DNA of 64,000 bases from contig JASANH010000487.1 in NCBI GenBank assembly GCA_030248295.1, positions 182,186 through 246,185 of the forward strand. The letters run 5' to 3'. Both the position numbers and the translations under genes were made by a program. Below, in pieces: positions 1-12,600 of this stretch. The notes beneath the pieces are model-generated. The model was not told where the DNA came from and ran no database searches. It saw only the letters and a program-made list of their open reading frames with translations. Position 1 is the stretch's first letter. Every line of letters starts with the position of its first letter. Source of the stretch: Mesodorylaimus sp. YZB2_4. Its lineage: Eukaryota; Nematoda; Enoplea; Dorylaimida; Dorylaimidae.

Positions 1-3000
1 TCCGAATTTCGAAGGTAGGACGTGGTTGCTACAAAATGGTGCGTAGTCTTGACTAGGTGAATCTAGGAATCAGCCATGTGGTTATTGACGAAGTGCACGA
101 GCGAGATTTGTGGACCGATTTCCTCTTGATTATCTTGAAACGGGCTTTGAAAGCTAACGATAAGTTGAAGGTTATTTTGATGAGTGCGAGTATGGACTCG
201 AAGAAACTGGCGGAATACTTTGGGGAGTAAGTTGGACTTGGCACTGATCTGAATCTCCTGATGCAGTGGCTCTGTTTCAGCTGCCCTGTTGTAAATGTCG
301 AAGGGCGAAATTTCGAAGTACAAGAGCATTTTATGGACGATGGATCCGAACATAGCGAGATGAACAATGTGGTCATGGAGCCGCCTGTAACTGATCACAA
401 ATCTGTGGCTGACGTGTTGTCGTTCATACACGAAAATCGGCAGGTATGAGCTGTTATCTCTGCTTTTCGAAACGTGTTTAATTTTAATTTGTTGTAGGAG
501 GGTGCCATTTTATGCTTTCTTCCAAGTTGGACGGATATTGTAAAAGTGAGGCAAATGTTCCGGGATCAGAATGAAAAGCTGTCCAACTATGCCATCTACG
601 CCTGTCATTCGAGGTTACCATTGTCAGAACAGGAGAAGATTTTCGAACCGTAAGTCAAACGTAACCTTGGATGGAGGGAATTCCATTAAGGTGACTAGTT
701 TTCTAGACCACCCTCTGGTGTACGGAAGATAGTGTTGGCGACGAACATCGCTGAAACCTCGATCACGATCAATGATGTGCGATACGTGGTCAATACGGGA
801 ACGAGGAAAAATTCAACCACTGATAAAAACGTGAGCTGTCTTCATTCGCGGAAATGAGTTTTTTGAAATAGTGCTCCTTTACAGTTGAAAAGCATACGTC
901 AAGAATGGGCCAGCCAATCGTCACAGATTCAACGAAGAGGGCGGGCTGGGCGTGTTAGTCATGGCGAATGTTTTCATCTGTTTACGAAGTCGACGTTCGA
1001 TCAAATGAGTGAGTGCTCAGTCGGGATTTTGCTGAACCGCATGTCAAGTTGGGATCATTTTAGGGCCGTACGACCTGCCGTCGATGGTCAAAGAACCGTT
1101 GGAGAATGTTGTACTGTTCTGCAAGGTATGGTGGGTGGTCACTTTGGCAATGATCTCACTGTGATTGAGAGATTGACCCTTTGTTCTAGCTGTGCTGTCC
1201 GAAGGAAGATCCAAAGATTCTGCTGGAAGAAGCGTTGGACAAACCGCTGAAAGCTCAAAGTATTTTTGGTTGTTTTAATTTTTGTTCCATTATTATTTTT
1301 CTCTTTCAGTCGATAACGCGGTGCGTTTGCTGACGTCGATGAAACTGTTGGACGACGACCGGAACTTGACTGCTCTCGGGGCTCATGTGGCACGGATCGG
1401 TTGTCACCCCATGCTCGGACTAGCGATGGTTTACGGGTCGGTCTACAGGTACATATTGTAGCTTGAACAAATGATATGGAAGAGCTACAGTGCTTGATGT
1501 TCTCTGTTTCAGATGTATCGAGCCAGTCGTGACCTTGACCAGCATTTTGCAGACAGACGGGCTTGTGCAAACTATGTCTGAGCAGCAAGATGAGCCGAAT
1601 GGGAGCAATACAGAATTTGAGGTACGCGGTTACAGGACATCGAAAAATTCACTGTGACAAATTTTTTCTGTAGATGAAGCAACGATTCGTTGGTGGTGCG
1701 GCCAGTGATCACTTGGCGCAGGTCAACCTGTTCGCGGAGTATCAGAAAGCACAGGCGGATGGGAAGTCCGATGATTTCGTTGCGGAACACTGTCTTCGAA
1801 CGACGAGTTTAGGCCAAAGTGAAGGTAAGCTAGGTGACGTTGGTGTCCCTATGTCTAGGCTCTTGAATAGATTTTGGTCTAATATTTGACAGCAAGGTAG
1901 CGCTCATTCGGGATCCCGACCCAGATAAAAGGGGTCTAAGACTTTGCCCTACAGATCTTTGTTAAAACTACCAAAGACCTCAATATACAATACTAGCCCC
2001 GACTCCGACCAGGATTGACTGAGTCCCAGTCCCGAAAGAAGCTGCCAAGTGGACGTGCCAGTCTTGCCGCAGACTGCGCAACATCTGCAATCTCCTCTCC
2101 TACCTGACACGAAGTTTGACACGGAAACGACTCGTCGTTATGGCTAATGGTGACAAGCGCGCACCTTATAAAACTCCATATCAGGTAGCAGAATTAGTTG
2201 CGCGTGATGAACCTCTAATTGTCTTAGGTGGATGACAAGGTGGGAGGCTGCAAGCTGCGCCCTAGCTATGCATCCATCCATAGTATGAGCATAAGCATTT
2301 TTTAGCATTGCGTCGGCTTTTCGCGTGGGAACTAGCTGCAATCGGGTTATGCCCAAGCGTCGAAGACTGTTTGGACACTGAAAATCCGATTAATCAAAAC
2401 TCTGGAAACGCCGAGTTGGTGAAAGTAATGTTCTTGTACTGTTGTAAACTGGTGAGTACACTTTTACTACTGCCTAATTTCAGGCTGTTCTGGCGGCGGG
2501 GCTGCACGACCAGGTATTATGGCTTGGTAAAGGTGTCGTAAATCGTGGGCGGATTTTGGAGAACAAGCAGAAGCTAATGGACGAGTAAGAGAGCTGGGAA
2601 ATTTTTACTTCTTCGATTAAATTTGCCAAAACGTTTTTGTGTTTTGAAGAAATGGCCACTTCTACATGACACCAAGCTCTAGCTTGTTCAAGAGTCGCGC
2701 ATTGGCGGAGTTGGAACACCCGAACCAGTTATTCGTCTATGTCAATAAGGTATGTCTCTTGTGGATTGTCGTTCTCTCGTTTTGGCACTGATCATGGGGC
2801 AGCGAAGTTGTGATCATAGTCAGCCGTGATGGAAAATGAGAGCAGAGCACACTTCACACTACACGTAGGTCCATGGGCCCCGTGCATAGTTTCTACCAGC
2901 CAGGACTGTGACTTGCATCATACGGCTTTTGTTGTTTTCTACAGGTTCTTGTCGGAGGAGCTACGAAGTTGTCCAGAGTTGATGGACTCTCTGCCATCAA

Positions 3001-3371
3001 CCCGATCACTGCTTTGCTGTACGGCGGACATGAACCTTTGCATTTCGAAGACGGCGTGGTCAATCTGATCGGCTATCGATATCAGCTGTGCACGAACGAA
3101 GAGTAAGTCGTGGTTTCTTAGTGCTTAACGCAGCTTCAATTTGTACATTTTCAGGGATGCCAATCGTCTTTTATGCCTAAGAAAGCTCGTTAAGCAAGTC
3201 GTTACTTACACGTTGGAGATCAAGGATATGAAGAGCTGCGGCGATATCAATGATGTGATGGAGAAACTAAGTGCGCTGAATAGTCGACTAACTGCTTTGG
3301 TGATCGAGCTTATGGCGAAAACAGCGGTTGGGAAAAATAGGACTGATAATACGCTAGATATTAAGCAATAA
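1..3371 (+). CDS. DEVH-box ATP-dependent RNA helicase, DHX30/DHX36-like (5' partial)
   Basis: RNA helicase of the DEAH/RHA family, entering the window just before motif II. Exons: 1-14, 57-226, 281-443, 498-649, 707-830, 885-1008, 1064-1125, 1190-1259, 1310-1448, 1513-1621, 1674-1824, 2306-2424, 2484-2584, 2650-2749, 2945-3102, 3155-3371. Visible motifs are the Walker B-type box DEVH, a motif III variant (MSASMD instead of SAT), motif V (TNIAETSI) and motif VI (QRRGRAGR). A winged-helix/HA2 region follows (residues [10 protein letters not shown]), then a SDHLA segment and an OB-like C-terminal part, in the order known from DHX30, DHX36 and DHX9. The family unwinds RNA or remodels RNP in the nucleus, cytosol or mitochondria; which of these applies is not shown. 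The last intron acceptor before 2650 is AAG. The intron at 1825-2305 carries a small repeat. Closest family member is uncertain, but membership in the DEAH/RHA class is firm. Confidence 0.88.
1898..2036. repeat. Degenerate TIR-type repeat in helicase intron
   Basis: The helicase intron contains TAGCGCTCATTCGGGATCCC at 1898, close to the terminal repeat of the element at 22283-22681. A second block near 2000-2036 (CCAGGATTGACTGAGTCCC) matches the reverse complement of that element's inner right arm. It is probably a diverged or truncated copy of the same family. No clear right terminus or target duplication is visible. Confidence 0.45.
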
Positions 3372-4120
3372 TAGCGCTTTCTTCTTGAGTCTAAAAAACC
3401 TTGTCGCGGCGTGTTAGATACGCGTAATCGTATGTTGAGTCTAGTTTAGATCTTGAACGGTTTAAAAAGAAAAGCTTTAAAATTTTTGAGAGAGATTTGA
3501 GTAAAACATATATCCACCACAGATGCCGTGCAACAGTCGACTTCGCCTACCTCATAAACAGAGCCAAGACATTTTGCAGCCATGTCAAGCTAGCGGCTAA
3601 CGGAGCCGAAGTCTGAGCTAACGACGTTGCGAAGTGGCAGATTAACGTTATTTGTGATGCGGGTTAGCTTGGAAAAAAAACGTTTGTTTTGTAATGGTCT
3701 CGGTTGATGTATTAAATATTTTTGGGAGATAACTAAAGCATTTTTCTGGTGCTGCAATGATCTGTGACTGATAACATTAATTTTAAAAAGATATCGTCCA
3801 TGTTCTTACCTCGTCTGGTTTGCTTTTTTGGTGGTCTGAAAAATCGGCACGATATACTGTAGAAGAATGTTACCTGCAATCCTGTTTCTGCTCACATTCG
3901 GTAGGCGAGCAGGTTGTGGACTTTACACTGGCCCCACTGACTTGTCGACTGTGATTAAGACAGTGTACAGTGGCCTGCACTCTGTGCTCCCTTCTGGGGT
4001 TCATTTGACCTTTCGTCAACTCTGCCAGACGGTCGGGTCTTGTCTGCTCTCTGAAAAGAAAATTCCTCGTTTTCACTCTTTATTTCTGGTTTAAGTGGTC
4101 GAAGAGTGTCGACGCGAACG
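3372..4120. other. Helicase 3' flank and RING copy A upstream region
   Basis: No gene is seen here. The first part is AT-rich 3' flank of the helicase. From about 3900 to 4085 the sequence is closely similar to the region upstream of RING copy B (8090-8332, minus strand) and to 32216-32452, so this is a repeated upstream or promoter block rather than unique intergenic DNA. Confidence 0.6.
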
Positions 4121-4250
4121 ATGTCCTCGAAATCCATGCTGAAGTGTGCTCGAACGACTCGGCCGTCCAAGACCAATGCCCCGAAGAAGCAGTCGAAAGT
4201 GGGATTCGGTCAGCTCGGCACCGCAGCGGCGAAGCGGCGATGCAGGCGCG

Positions 4251-4781
4251 ATGTCGAAAGAAGATGGCAATGTTTTCGAGCTGATGCGAGGTAAGGGAGA
4301 CCAGGACTGCCAGTTGTAGCGATTTTCAGGATCTTTGGAATAAAAATGCTTGGGTTTTTCAGTACAAAACGGACACTCGGACGAAGAAATGCGGTGCGTG
4401 GTCGGAGATGTGGCGGCCATGTTTCAAGCTGCGATGCTGCAAGACTCGGACGAGGCGTGGTCAGTGGCGTGTAGTGCCAGCCGAGTATCGTCGATGGTGG
4501 CTCGAGTGCAAGCAACTTTGTCCGATGTCCGCGAAACGATCGATCAGTTGCCGCGTGTGGTCGTCGAGTGTCGTCGTCAGCTGGAAGAGTGCACGACCGA
4601 AGTGCGGATGCTCGAGAATGCGTTGTCTCGTTTCGATTGCCCGATCTGCATGCGTCGTCCGATCGACACTCGTCTGAATTGCGGTCACGTTCTGTGCCGA
4701 AGCTGCGCCCGAGTGGGAAATCGCTGCGTTCGTTGCCAGAAGAAAATCGAATCGAAGATGACTTTGTTTCCGACTGTGTAG
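4251..4781 (+). CDS. RING-finger protein, copy A (first exon disrupted relative to copy B)
   Basis: Small RING-HC protein, a likely E3 ubiquitin ligase. Exons 4251-4290 and 4363-4781 give 152 residues if translation starts at the internal ATG at 4251. The second exon (143-residue reading frame) is nearly identical to copy B and ends with a RING: CPIC, then NCGHVLC-RSC, then RCVRC, matching C3HC4 spacing. A coiled, acidic region precedes the RING. The longer first exon of copy B (from its start Met) aligns here from ATG 4121, but copy A has 10 bases where copy B has 27, a 17-base difference that shifts the frame, so the 4121 start no longer reaches the RING frame. An AATAAA lies near 4889. Copy A may be an N-terminally shortened gene or a decaying duplicate. 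It forms an inverted pair with copy B. Confidence 0.62.
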
Positions 4782-5779
4782 ATGATAGATCGATATGATG
4801 AGGCTAGAATTAGTTGTTTTGAGCATTATATGATGATGGCTGGATGACTAATTGTATTTGCGACTATACGTGCGTAACCAACTGCTGAAATAAAAATAAG
4901 TGACCAAAGTTTTCCATGGAATCAGTCAGTGCCAGTTCCAGTTTCACTCACTGCCCGAACACTTTGAGCGCACTGATCTGAAGACAGCCTGCAGAAAAAA
5001 TACCAAAAGCAGGTAGGTCAGGTGAGCGATGAACACTGAGTTACAGGTGTGAAGCATGTAGATCTTGTCATAAAGCTCCTTCACATTTGAAAAACGGTCC
5101 CTTCCAATGCATCCCATAAAACTCTTATTGAAAAGCAAGACGATGATCCCACGCAATCCATGTCATCAGAGCACCAGGCGATTTCGTCTAACACTTCTAC
5201 TGCTTAATCGGCGTCCAGAGTCATGAAATGATCGCGACACGATGAGTTCTCATGGTTTTCATGGTATAACGTGTAAAGCTGGGCCAATGTCATACGCTTT
5301 CTACGATCAGAACGCCCCAGCCATCCGAATCGCTGTAGACTCTATTTGTGACCTATATGCCAGTAATGAAGACAGTTATCGTTTGAGACAAACATTGTTT
5401 TCAGGGTGGTTTTTGGACTCGTTGTAATTCAGCAGTGTCATATCGCAAAGTCGGATCCCAAGCGCAAGCACCGTATTAGGATTCAATCAGTGCCGAAACT
5501 TTGGGGCGGACTGAAACACTAGTTGACATATCTATGGTTACTCAATTGTTAGCTTGCGGCGAGTAAACCCGATCACAGACACACGTCCCGACTCACATTT
5601 CAAAGACGTGCTCTGACGCATGTTGTAAGAGAAGGCATTTCACGTGGTCATTAAATAATAATTAACGATCACGAAGAAAAGGAGGGACTTGATTCGATTT
5701 GTTGAGATATTGACTAATTGCACTGGTTCTCGTTTTGCATTGATACTAACTGGTTTTGCAGTGCCGTGTTCGTTAGTAC

Positions 5780-6285
5780 CTTTGAGGTCGCCCTAGCCCT
5801 CGTCTTTGAGGTGGCCGCCTCATCAAACGGTTTTTTTAAATAAATTTTTGTGGGTCAGGCCCCGTACCGCCTCAGTTCCCCACGGGACTTCCAGCCCGTT
5901 TTGCCTATACCCGGCCAGCAGTCATGATATGATAAGCGGGGCCGTGAGGTGACCAGCTCTCACGGCAGTATCCCTCTGTGTCTCCGCTAGGAGCACCTCC
6001 ACACGAGGGCATCCTGTGCCAGCAACAGCCTCCCAGAATGATACTGGGCGAGAATGGAGGGGCTTCCCTGACTGGTGTTCGGGAACCATTTTCCTGATCC
6101 TCTATTTCGGCGTCCGCCACATGACGGTACCGCGTGAATCTACCAGAGCCAGGTGTGCAAGGCCAGCGACGGACTTACTAAATTGCCGTCCCCAGTCGGA
6201 AGAGAGCTGCGGCCTTCCGGTCAGGGCCTGGCTCAAGCAATGCGGGACCAACGCCTTAACCAACTGAGCCACCACGGCTCTTCCT
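5780..6285 (-). repeat. SINE-like element with tRNA-like head
   Basis: Read on the minus strand it begins near 6285 with GCCGTGGTGGCTCAGTTGG, which contains a good Pol III A-box (TGGCTCAGTTGG). It runs through a GC-rich body and ends in an A/T-rich stretch near 5830. The head recurs at 17190-17273, and part of the body (around 5990-6180) recurs at about 18520-18690. A tRNA-derived retroposon is the best reading; no clear target duplication was found. Confidence 0.5.
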
Positions 6286-6795
6286 GATCAAACAGTTGCC
6301 TCTGAAACTCGTTCCGGGTCGCCTTTCTATCGCGATATTGATATCGCGTCTTGGCAATATTTACATCGACTTCCATCACTGATAATCCATCGATTTATCG
6401 ATAAAATCCACGCCTGGGAAACTCCCGGTTAGGGCCTGGGAGTTTTCTAGTTTTATGTGGCTGCCAAATAGCACAAATCATCAGCACACAGCATGCACTC
6501 AACTTTATACATCAAGGGGTCAATGAAAGCAATGATCAGAGTTGGGCCCAAACTGGCCCTTGCGGGACACTAGAGATGACATAGATATTGGATGGTTAGC
6601 AAATTTTAACAGCAGCGTGCTTGCTTCGGCTGGCCAGACAGATTTGAGCGTAGATATCGTTTCCACGTACACCATGATCACGTTGAAGAGAGCAGAAAAA
6701 GTTGAAGTGACTACATCTAAGGTCTTTCTCAAATCCAAGAATACGCCGATAATTTACCTTATGCAGAGAGTCGCGCGCGAATATTTTGACTCACA

Positions 6796-6968
6796 GCACC
6801 CGTTCACGTCACCCCCCCCCCCCCCCCCCCATTATTTACGTACATAGTGGACATGGGAGATGAAAAACAGGCTAGCAGTCAGGTCGCGAACGCTGATACC
6901 AGTCACGATCAGGCACCCAAGCCCATAATCTCAAAGTCACTCGGGAACACTGCTCCATCGCACCACAA
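6796..6968 (-). repeat. 3' block of the RING-gene repeat unit
   Basis: About 170 bp closely matches the reverse complement of 32512-32680, interrupted here by the 19-C tract at 6812-6830. In both places it lies downstream of the RING upstream block in the same relative order and orientation, which suggests one mobile or duplicated unit. Confidence 0.7.
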
Positions 6969-7370
6969 TGATCTGTTGCTGTATGGTTTAGCGTGTTTCA
7001 GAAATGGGGACTAGGCACAAACATCCTCAAACTGACCCCGTCCCGTCGTTGCTCCCTGCGTCTGTAGGTCAAAGCACACCCCGGCGGCCCTGCCACTCGT
7101 CAAATCCTATACGAACAACTTTGGTCACGCTCTATAAATTTATGCTGTCGCAAGTGTTACAATGAGTGCCAAATCGCAAATGATCGTCATATTGCTATTC
7201 ATTCAAGAGGAGGCCGACACGAGAACGTTGAACAAGCAATAAGACCAGCTCATCAAAGACCTGTTCTGATAGCATTTTCATCGACCCACGCACATACTCA
7301 CACAATAGACCTAATCAGTCATCGTGTAAATAATCTCTACATACATAGTCTCATTATATCGATCTATCAT

Positions 7371-8048
7371 CTACACAGTCGGGAACAAAGTCACCTTCGA
7401 TTCGATTTTCTTCTGGCAACGAATACAGCGATATCCCACTCGGGCGCACTTTCGGCACAGAACGTGACCGCAATTCAGACGAGTGTCGATCGGACGACGC
7501 ATGCAGATCGGGCAATCGAAACGAGACAACGCATTCTCGAGCATCCGCACTTCGGTCGTGCACTCGTCCAACTGACGACGACACTCGGCGACCACACGCG
7601 GCAACTGATCGATCGTTTCGCGGACATCGGACAACGTTGCTTGCACCCGAGCCACCATCGACGATACTCGGCTGATACCACACGCCACTGACCACGCCTC
7701 GTCCGAGTCTTGCAGCATCGCAGCTTGAAACATGGCCGCCACATCTCCGACCACGCACCGCATTTCTTCGTCCGAGTGTCCGTTTTGTACTGAAAAACCC
7801 AAGCATTTTTATTCCAAAGATCCCGAAAATCGCTACAACTGGCAGTCCTGGTCTCCCTTACCTCGAATCAGTTCGAAAACATTGCCATCTTCTTTCGACA
7901 TCGCGCCTGCATCGCCGCTTCCGACCACCCGATGATACACGCCGCAGGTGCCGAGCTGACCAAATCCAACTTTTGACGGCTTCTTCGGGGCATTGGTCTT
8001 GGACGGCCGAGTCGTTTGGGCACACTTCTGCATGGATTTCGAGGCCAT
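7371..8048 (-). CDS. RING-finger protein, copy B (intact)
   Basis: RING-HC protein of 201 residues, probably a ubiquitin E3. Two exons, 8048-7862 and 7789-7371, are joined in phase 1 across a 72-bp GT-AG intron. The N-terminus is basic (residues 1-35); an acidic stretch with SKEDGNVFEL follows. The middle is helical and the RING sits at the C-terminus: CPIC, NCGHVLC-RKC, RCIRC, all eight zinc ligands present. It is nearly identical over exon 2 to copy A on the opposite strand 2.6 kb away. The shared upstream block spans about 8090-8332 and also appears at 32216-32452. Substrate and pathway are unknown. The RING identification is firm. Confidence 0.8.
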
Positions 8049-8089
8049 CGTTCGCGTCGACACTCTTCGACCACTTGAACCAGAAATAA

Positions 8090-8332
8090 AACGTGAAAAC
8101 GAGGAATTTTTTTTCAGAGCAAAGACAAGATCCGACCGTCTGCCAAAGTGACAAAAGGCCGAATGATCCCAGGACGGAACACACTGCTGGGGCCACTGTA
8201 CACTCTATCACGATCACCGCCGACAAGTCAAAGGGCCCAGTGTAAAGTCCACACGGCCCGCTCGCAGTGCGGACTGTGAGTGAAAGATCATGGCATTTGC
8301 AGGTTACAGGATATACGGGTATGCTTGTTCCC
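8090..8332 (-). repeat. Upstream block shared by RING copies
   Basis: This block is similar to 3900-4085 (+) and 32216-32452 (+). With the 32-kb copy it also shares the more distal GGAACAAGCATACCCGTATAT segment, so copies B and C are closer to each other than to A in this part. Confidence 0.7.
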
Positions 8333-9622
8333 CAGCGCCGCTGAAAAAAGGTATGAGTAGGGAGACTAGAAAGTGGACTACTGCATGACGGCCTCAACCG
8401 ACCCCCTGTCTCACTGTCCTCTCATAATCAGACTTGCTCTCCTTTCTTTTCGTCTAGGAAGGCCATGATGCCAAAACCAAAAATCAGAAAGCAGACGCAG
8501 TTCGATGACACAACCAATGCCAACTCTTCAGTATCTTATAGGAACGTACTTTCGTAAAGAGGCAAGAGACGCAGTTGGCTGCACTGCCATCAGGATACCT
8601 TTACAGCATCTCTGCTTCAAGCCTACGAGTACTGACCACCATGTTCTCATGCAAGCTAACGAGCCAAGGTGGCACCGCTAGTTTCATGCTCAATGAGGAC
8701 ATACTTGCTGAAATGAGAGCTGTACAGAAGTGCAGCCGGGTCAAACCATCGCAAGCAATTGCGCTCACTGGGAGATAAGTTCCCTGAGCACTTTACGTCT
8801 TTAAAATTTTACTCGTGAGGGTACGATGAGTAAGGTCACATGCATTTCATTCAAGCCTGCGCACGAATGCCAATTTACATAGGGTTTTCACAGTGAAAAA
8901 TTCAAAAGTTTTTGCTCCTGGCATATTTGGTATGGTCTGGTTAAACCGCTAGTCTGATCCTGAGCAAAAAATAACCTTAGGGTAGCCACGTGTGTGGCAC
9001 CATTCCGAAGGTGTACTTGTCTGTGTGTTCCAGTCTATAGTATGAGGCAAATGTGCTTCCTTCCAGGTGTGTTTAGACGAGGAAGAAGTTGATACGCAAG
9101 TGCTCATGAGCGAGTAATGTTTCTGTGAAAGGTATTTATAGCTCTTGCGGCTTCGGAATTTATAAATCAATGAATTATGGTGGTTTTGGTTTTTGAAACG
9201 CCTGACGGATATTAGGTTTTGAATTACCGCTAAAAAAAGTGCGCATTGCGTAACCTGCGAAGCGCAAAGGCGGCGTCTGTTCGTACTATACTACACAAAA
9301 TTTTTGTCGGCCATTTGACTTGAATTCTTTTCGGCAGATATATTTGGGCTTTTGGTTTGGATTATCTAAAATACATTTGTGTGGTTCAAACAGTGGTTTT
9401 TGTCAGGAAGGTGCGTTCATATTGGCCTAGGATGCATGGGCAGTACGTGCGTCGAGTTCTTGAAGATGTAGGCTGGGTCCTGTAGTTTGTTCTCCAACCG
9501 CCTTTGGCCGTTGAATGAGCCGCTAATGCACCATCATTTTAACCTTAATATGTCCAGTTTACAGTACCCAATGACAGCGAGAGCATCACCTAAGAAATGC
9601 TGTTCCTTCCGCTTCAGGAATT
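8333..9622. other. Intergenic region upstream of the FLYWCH gene
   Basis: No coding feature is supported. The short open frames lack known motifs. A splice-acceptor-like CTTCAG lies five bases before the FLYWCH start codon at 9623. Confidence 0.6.
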
Positions 9623-12600
9623 ATGGAAACGCGCAAGAGCGCTAGGCTTCGAGCCAAAGGTCGTCGTCGCTGGGCAGATGAAGAAAGCGACGAAGAAGGC
9701 CGTGTGGAATCGCCGATGCTTGAGCAGTCAGTATCGAAAGATGCAGCACCGAAGAAGCGTCCTCGCGTCGAAGGATTGGACGAAGAGGATGACGACGAGG
9801 AGACTCGCGAGGAATCAATGGACAGCAGAGGAGCTGGTGAATTCGATTCTGCTCCTCAGGGAAGTCGGATTCAAACCCCGTTGATCGAAGGGGAAGAAAA
9901 GGATTGGGATCGCCTGTTCGAGGAAGACGATGAAAATCACGAATCTGAGACCATCGACGATTATCCCCTGCAAGCGGATATGTTCCCGAACGACAAGTAC
10001 CTCATCGATGGCTACGCTTATCGAAAGCTCCCAGTTGAACGTAAGGTCGGATTGGGTGGTTTTTATTTGCGCTGCTATCAAGACAAGGCTCTGAAATGCG
10101 ATGCCGGAGCGACGGTGGTGCGTACCGAAGACGGAAGATTGATGGCCAAATTATCAAAGACATCTGATCGACACTCTCACGAGAAACCACCGAAAGGTTC
10201 GTTTCTTGTTCGTGGATCGGAGGAAACTGGATCGATACAACCCCCGAAAAGAAGATCGAGCCAACGTCAGGAATCTGTGCGTCGAAGGGGACGGCCACCG
10301 AGAGTGCTGCCGGGCGATAGCGACAACGAAACCGAGTTCGGAGATGATGATGATCCAACCAAGTACAAGAAATCTATCGAAATTTTCGGAATGCAAAAAT
10401 ATTTCGTCATGGATGGCTACGTTTATCGACGTCATCGTGCTCGGCTGGTCGGCCACGGCGGCTTGTACTTGCGATGTTACCAAGACAAAGAACTGAATTG
10501 TCCAGCTCGTGCAGTGGCGGTGTGGTTTCGAAAGAAAACAACGACCGAGACGGAAACGATCGGAGATGGCGCTGATCGCTTACTGTTTGGACGTTTGTCA
10601 ACGACATATCCGCAACACAATCATCCAAAACCACCGAAAGGCCATTTCTGGGTCAAACCTGGCCAGCAAGTGATTCTCGTACCACCTAAGTTACGTCGGT
10701 CGGCAGCCAATGACGATATTTCGAATGCAGAATACGCAGACTTCACTGAACCTGCTGCCGACCTCGTTCCAGGTGATGACGCCAACAGCAGCCGAACTGG
10801 GTCAAAACGGTATGTGCCCATTTCAGGAAAATCCGACGACAGCCAACTCTATACGCCCGCGGACGAAGCACCGTCTCTGCGACGTCAAGACATTCAGAGA
10901 AGAAGCGTCCGCGCTGCGGGAAGTGCAGCTCGTCGGGAACTCGAGGTTGAGGGTCTGATGACGATGCCAGTAAAAGTGGAAGTAAATGGCGCCTTTTTTA
11001 TGATCAATGGGTTCGCGTTCAAACGTTCAAATCCTGATCTACCGCACTTGATTTGCGTCGAGTCGAAACGGGAATCGAGGTGCACTGCGCGGGCCTTGCT
11101 CCTTTCTTCTGGCCCTGTGACAAGCGAATGGAAGGCTCGTTTTACAAACTCGATATCATCTCAACATTCTCACGCCAGGCCAGCCCGCGGCACATACGTT
11201 TTGCCAGCAGCCTCGGCGCCAGCCTCAAAAGTCGTAGCGACCAAGCTCGCTCCTGCGTCGTGTGCGTTGATGGTGTTCACGCGAACTCCGTTTTTGCGGC
11301 CGCTGACAGTGCAACCACAAGTGGCGAACGAAAACCAAGCAAGTTCGGCGTCGAAAACTGTGAATCTTAAGTCTATTATGAGTTGGTAAGTTGAATTGCA
11401 GTTGGCGTGGTCGGATGCCGCGGGGATCATTTATGCAGATTTTTCCTTTTTTATGAAGAAACTCTGGCTTTTTTGCGGCACGCGGGATAACTCGGCTTTC
11501 TGTATCTTTAGTCTTAGGAATGGGGAGCAATGCATTTCCGTGAGATTCCAGGTAGAGGGAAAACCATGCGCGGGGCCATGACAAATTTTTAGCCCTTTAC
11601 TCGCCCCATGCCCATGCATGATAAAATAACAAGTGAGATGATGGTAAACTGGCATTATTTTTTGTTGTAGTTACCACTATTGCTTAAACGCCTTGATTCG
11701 AATTCAAGATGGCTACTACGTGGGACGATTCCCTGCCCTGAGCAAGTTGATCGATGCGCCAGGCAGCGAACTGATGGAATACTACGCGCATCGCTCGCAG
11801 GGCCGGCTTCCCATGGTCGCTGGTGACGAAAGAACCGCATATTTGTTGAACCACGAGATGAAGCATTATCGTGCGATATGCGATTTTATGCTCGTAGCTC
11901 CGAACGAATGCGAACGAGTTATGGAGACGTATAGACGTTGGTTAACGCCGGCCAGATCTCGGGCTTGGTGGAATAACGGGGACGTAAGTCAATGTTTTGT
12001 TTAATTGAGATTGAATTAACAGTCTTGACTTTTAGATTCTGGAATACATTTGTCGCATATTTCTGCGAACGAAAGAGTTCAGCAACACTTACTTGAGATC
12101 CCTGTCAGTTAGTCAACGATCAACACGTCTGCGTCATTTGTTCCGACCGCTGCTACCGTTGCCTGAACCGAAATTTCTGCGGTGCGAAAAGGAAACTGTT
12201 CGACGTTGGGAAAGTAAGTAAATCCGGAGGCAGGGGGTCTTGGGTATGGCACCTTGCAGGGTATAGTTGTCACTATACGTACCTATTTGTTTAGTGCGGC
12301 AATCATTGGAGAACGTGAACGCTCGCATCGCCTCAGTTCGCGTGAAAGATCGGGACTCGGATGCGGCCATTAATCGGCTTTTGGATGAGTTTGAAGCAGC
12401 TGTAGTATCGTTCATGAAGTATGCGTGTTGTGGCTTGTTCAACCAAGAATCTGAATGCTCACATCTATTTCTCGTTATAGGTTTTACATGAAGGAAGGAG
12501 TGGAAGCAAGTAAGGGGTCTGAAATTTTAGAGAAGGATAGACATAGAGTGTTTGTTTTTTGAGGAGCAGCTAAGGAAGATGAGGCGCCATCAGAATTGTC

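Larger units (their letters stand above)
4782..7370. other. Spacer between inverted RING copies
   Basis: No convincing gene. It holds a SINE-like element (about 5780-6285), a run of 19 C at 6812-6830, and a block at 6796-6968 that recurs inverted at 32512-32680. The short reading frames lack codon bias or motifs. Confidence 0.6.

Noticed and set aside
6608-6640. GTGCTTGCTTCGGC resembles the 5' end of U6 snRNA
   Set aside because: Similarity stops after about 14 bases; no ACAGAGA box or downstream U6 sequence follows.
6812-6830. Run of 19 cytosines
   Set aside because: Simple homopolymer, prone to sequencing length error; noted only because it interrupts the shared repeat block.
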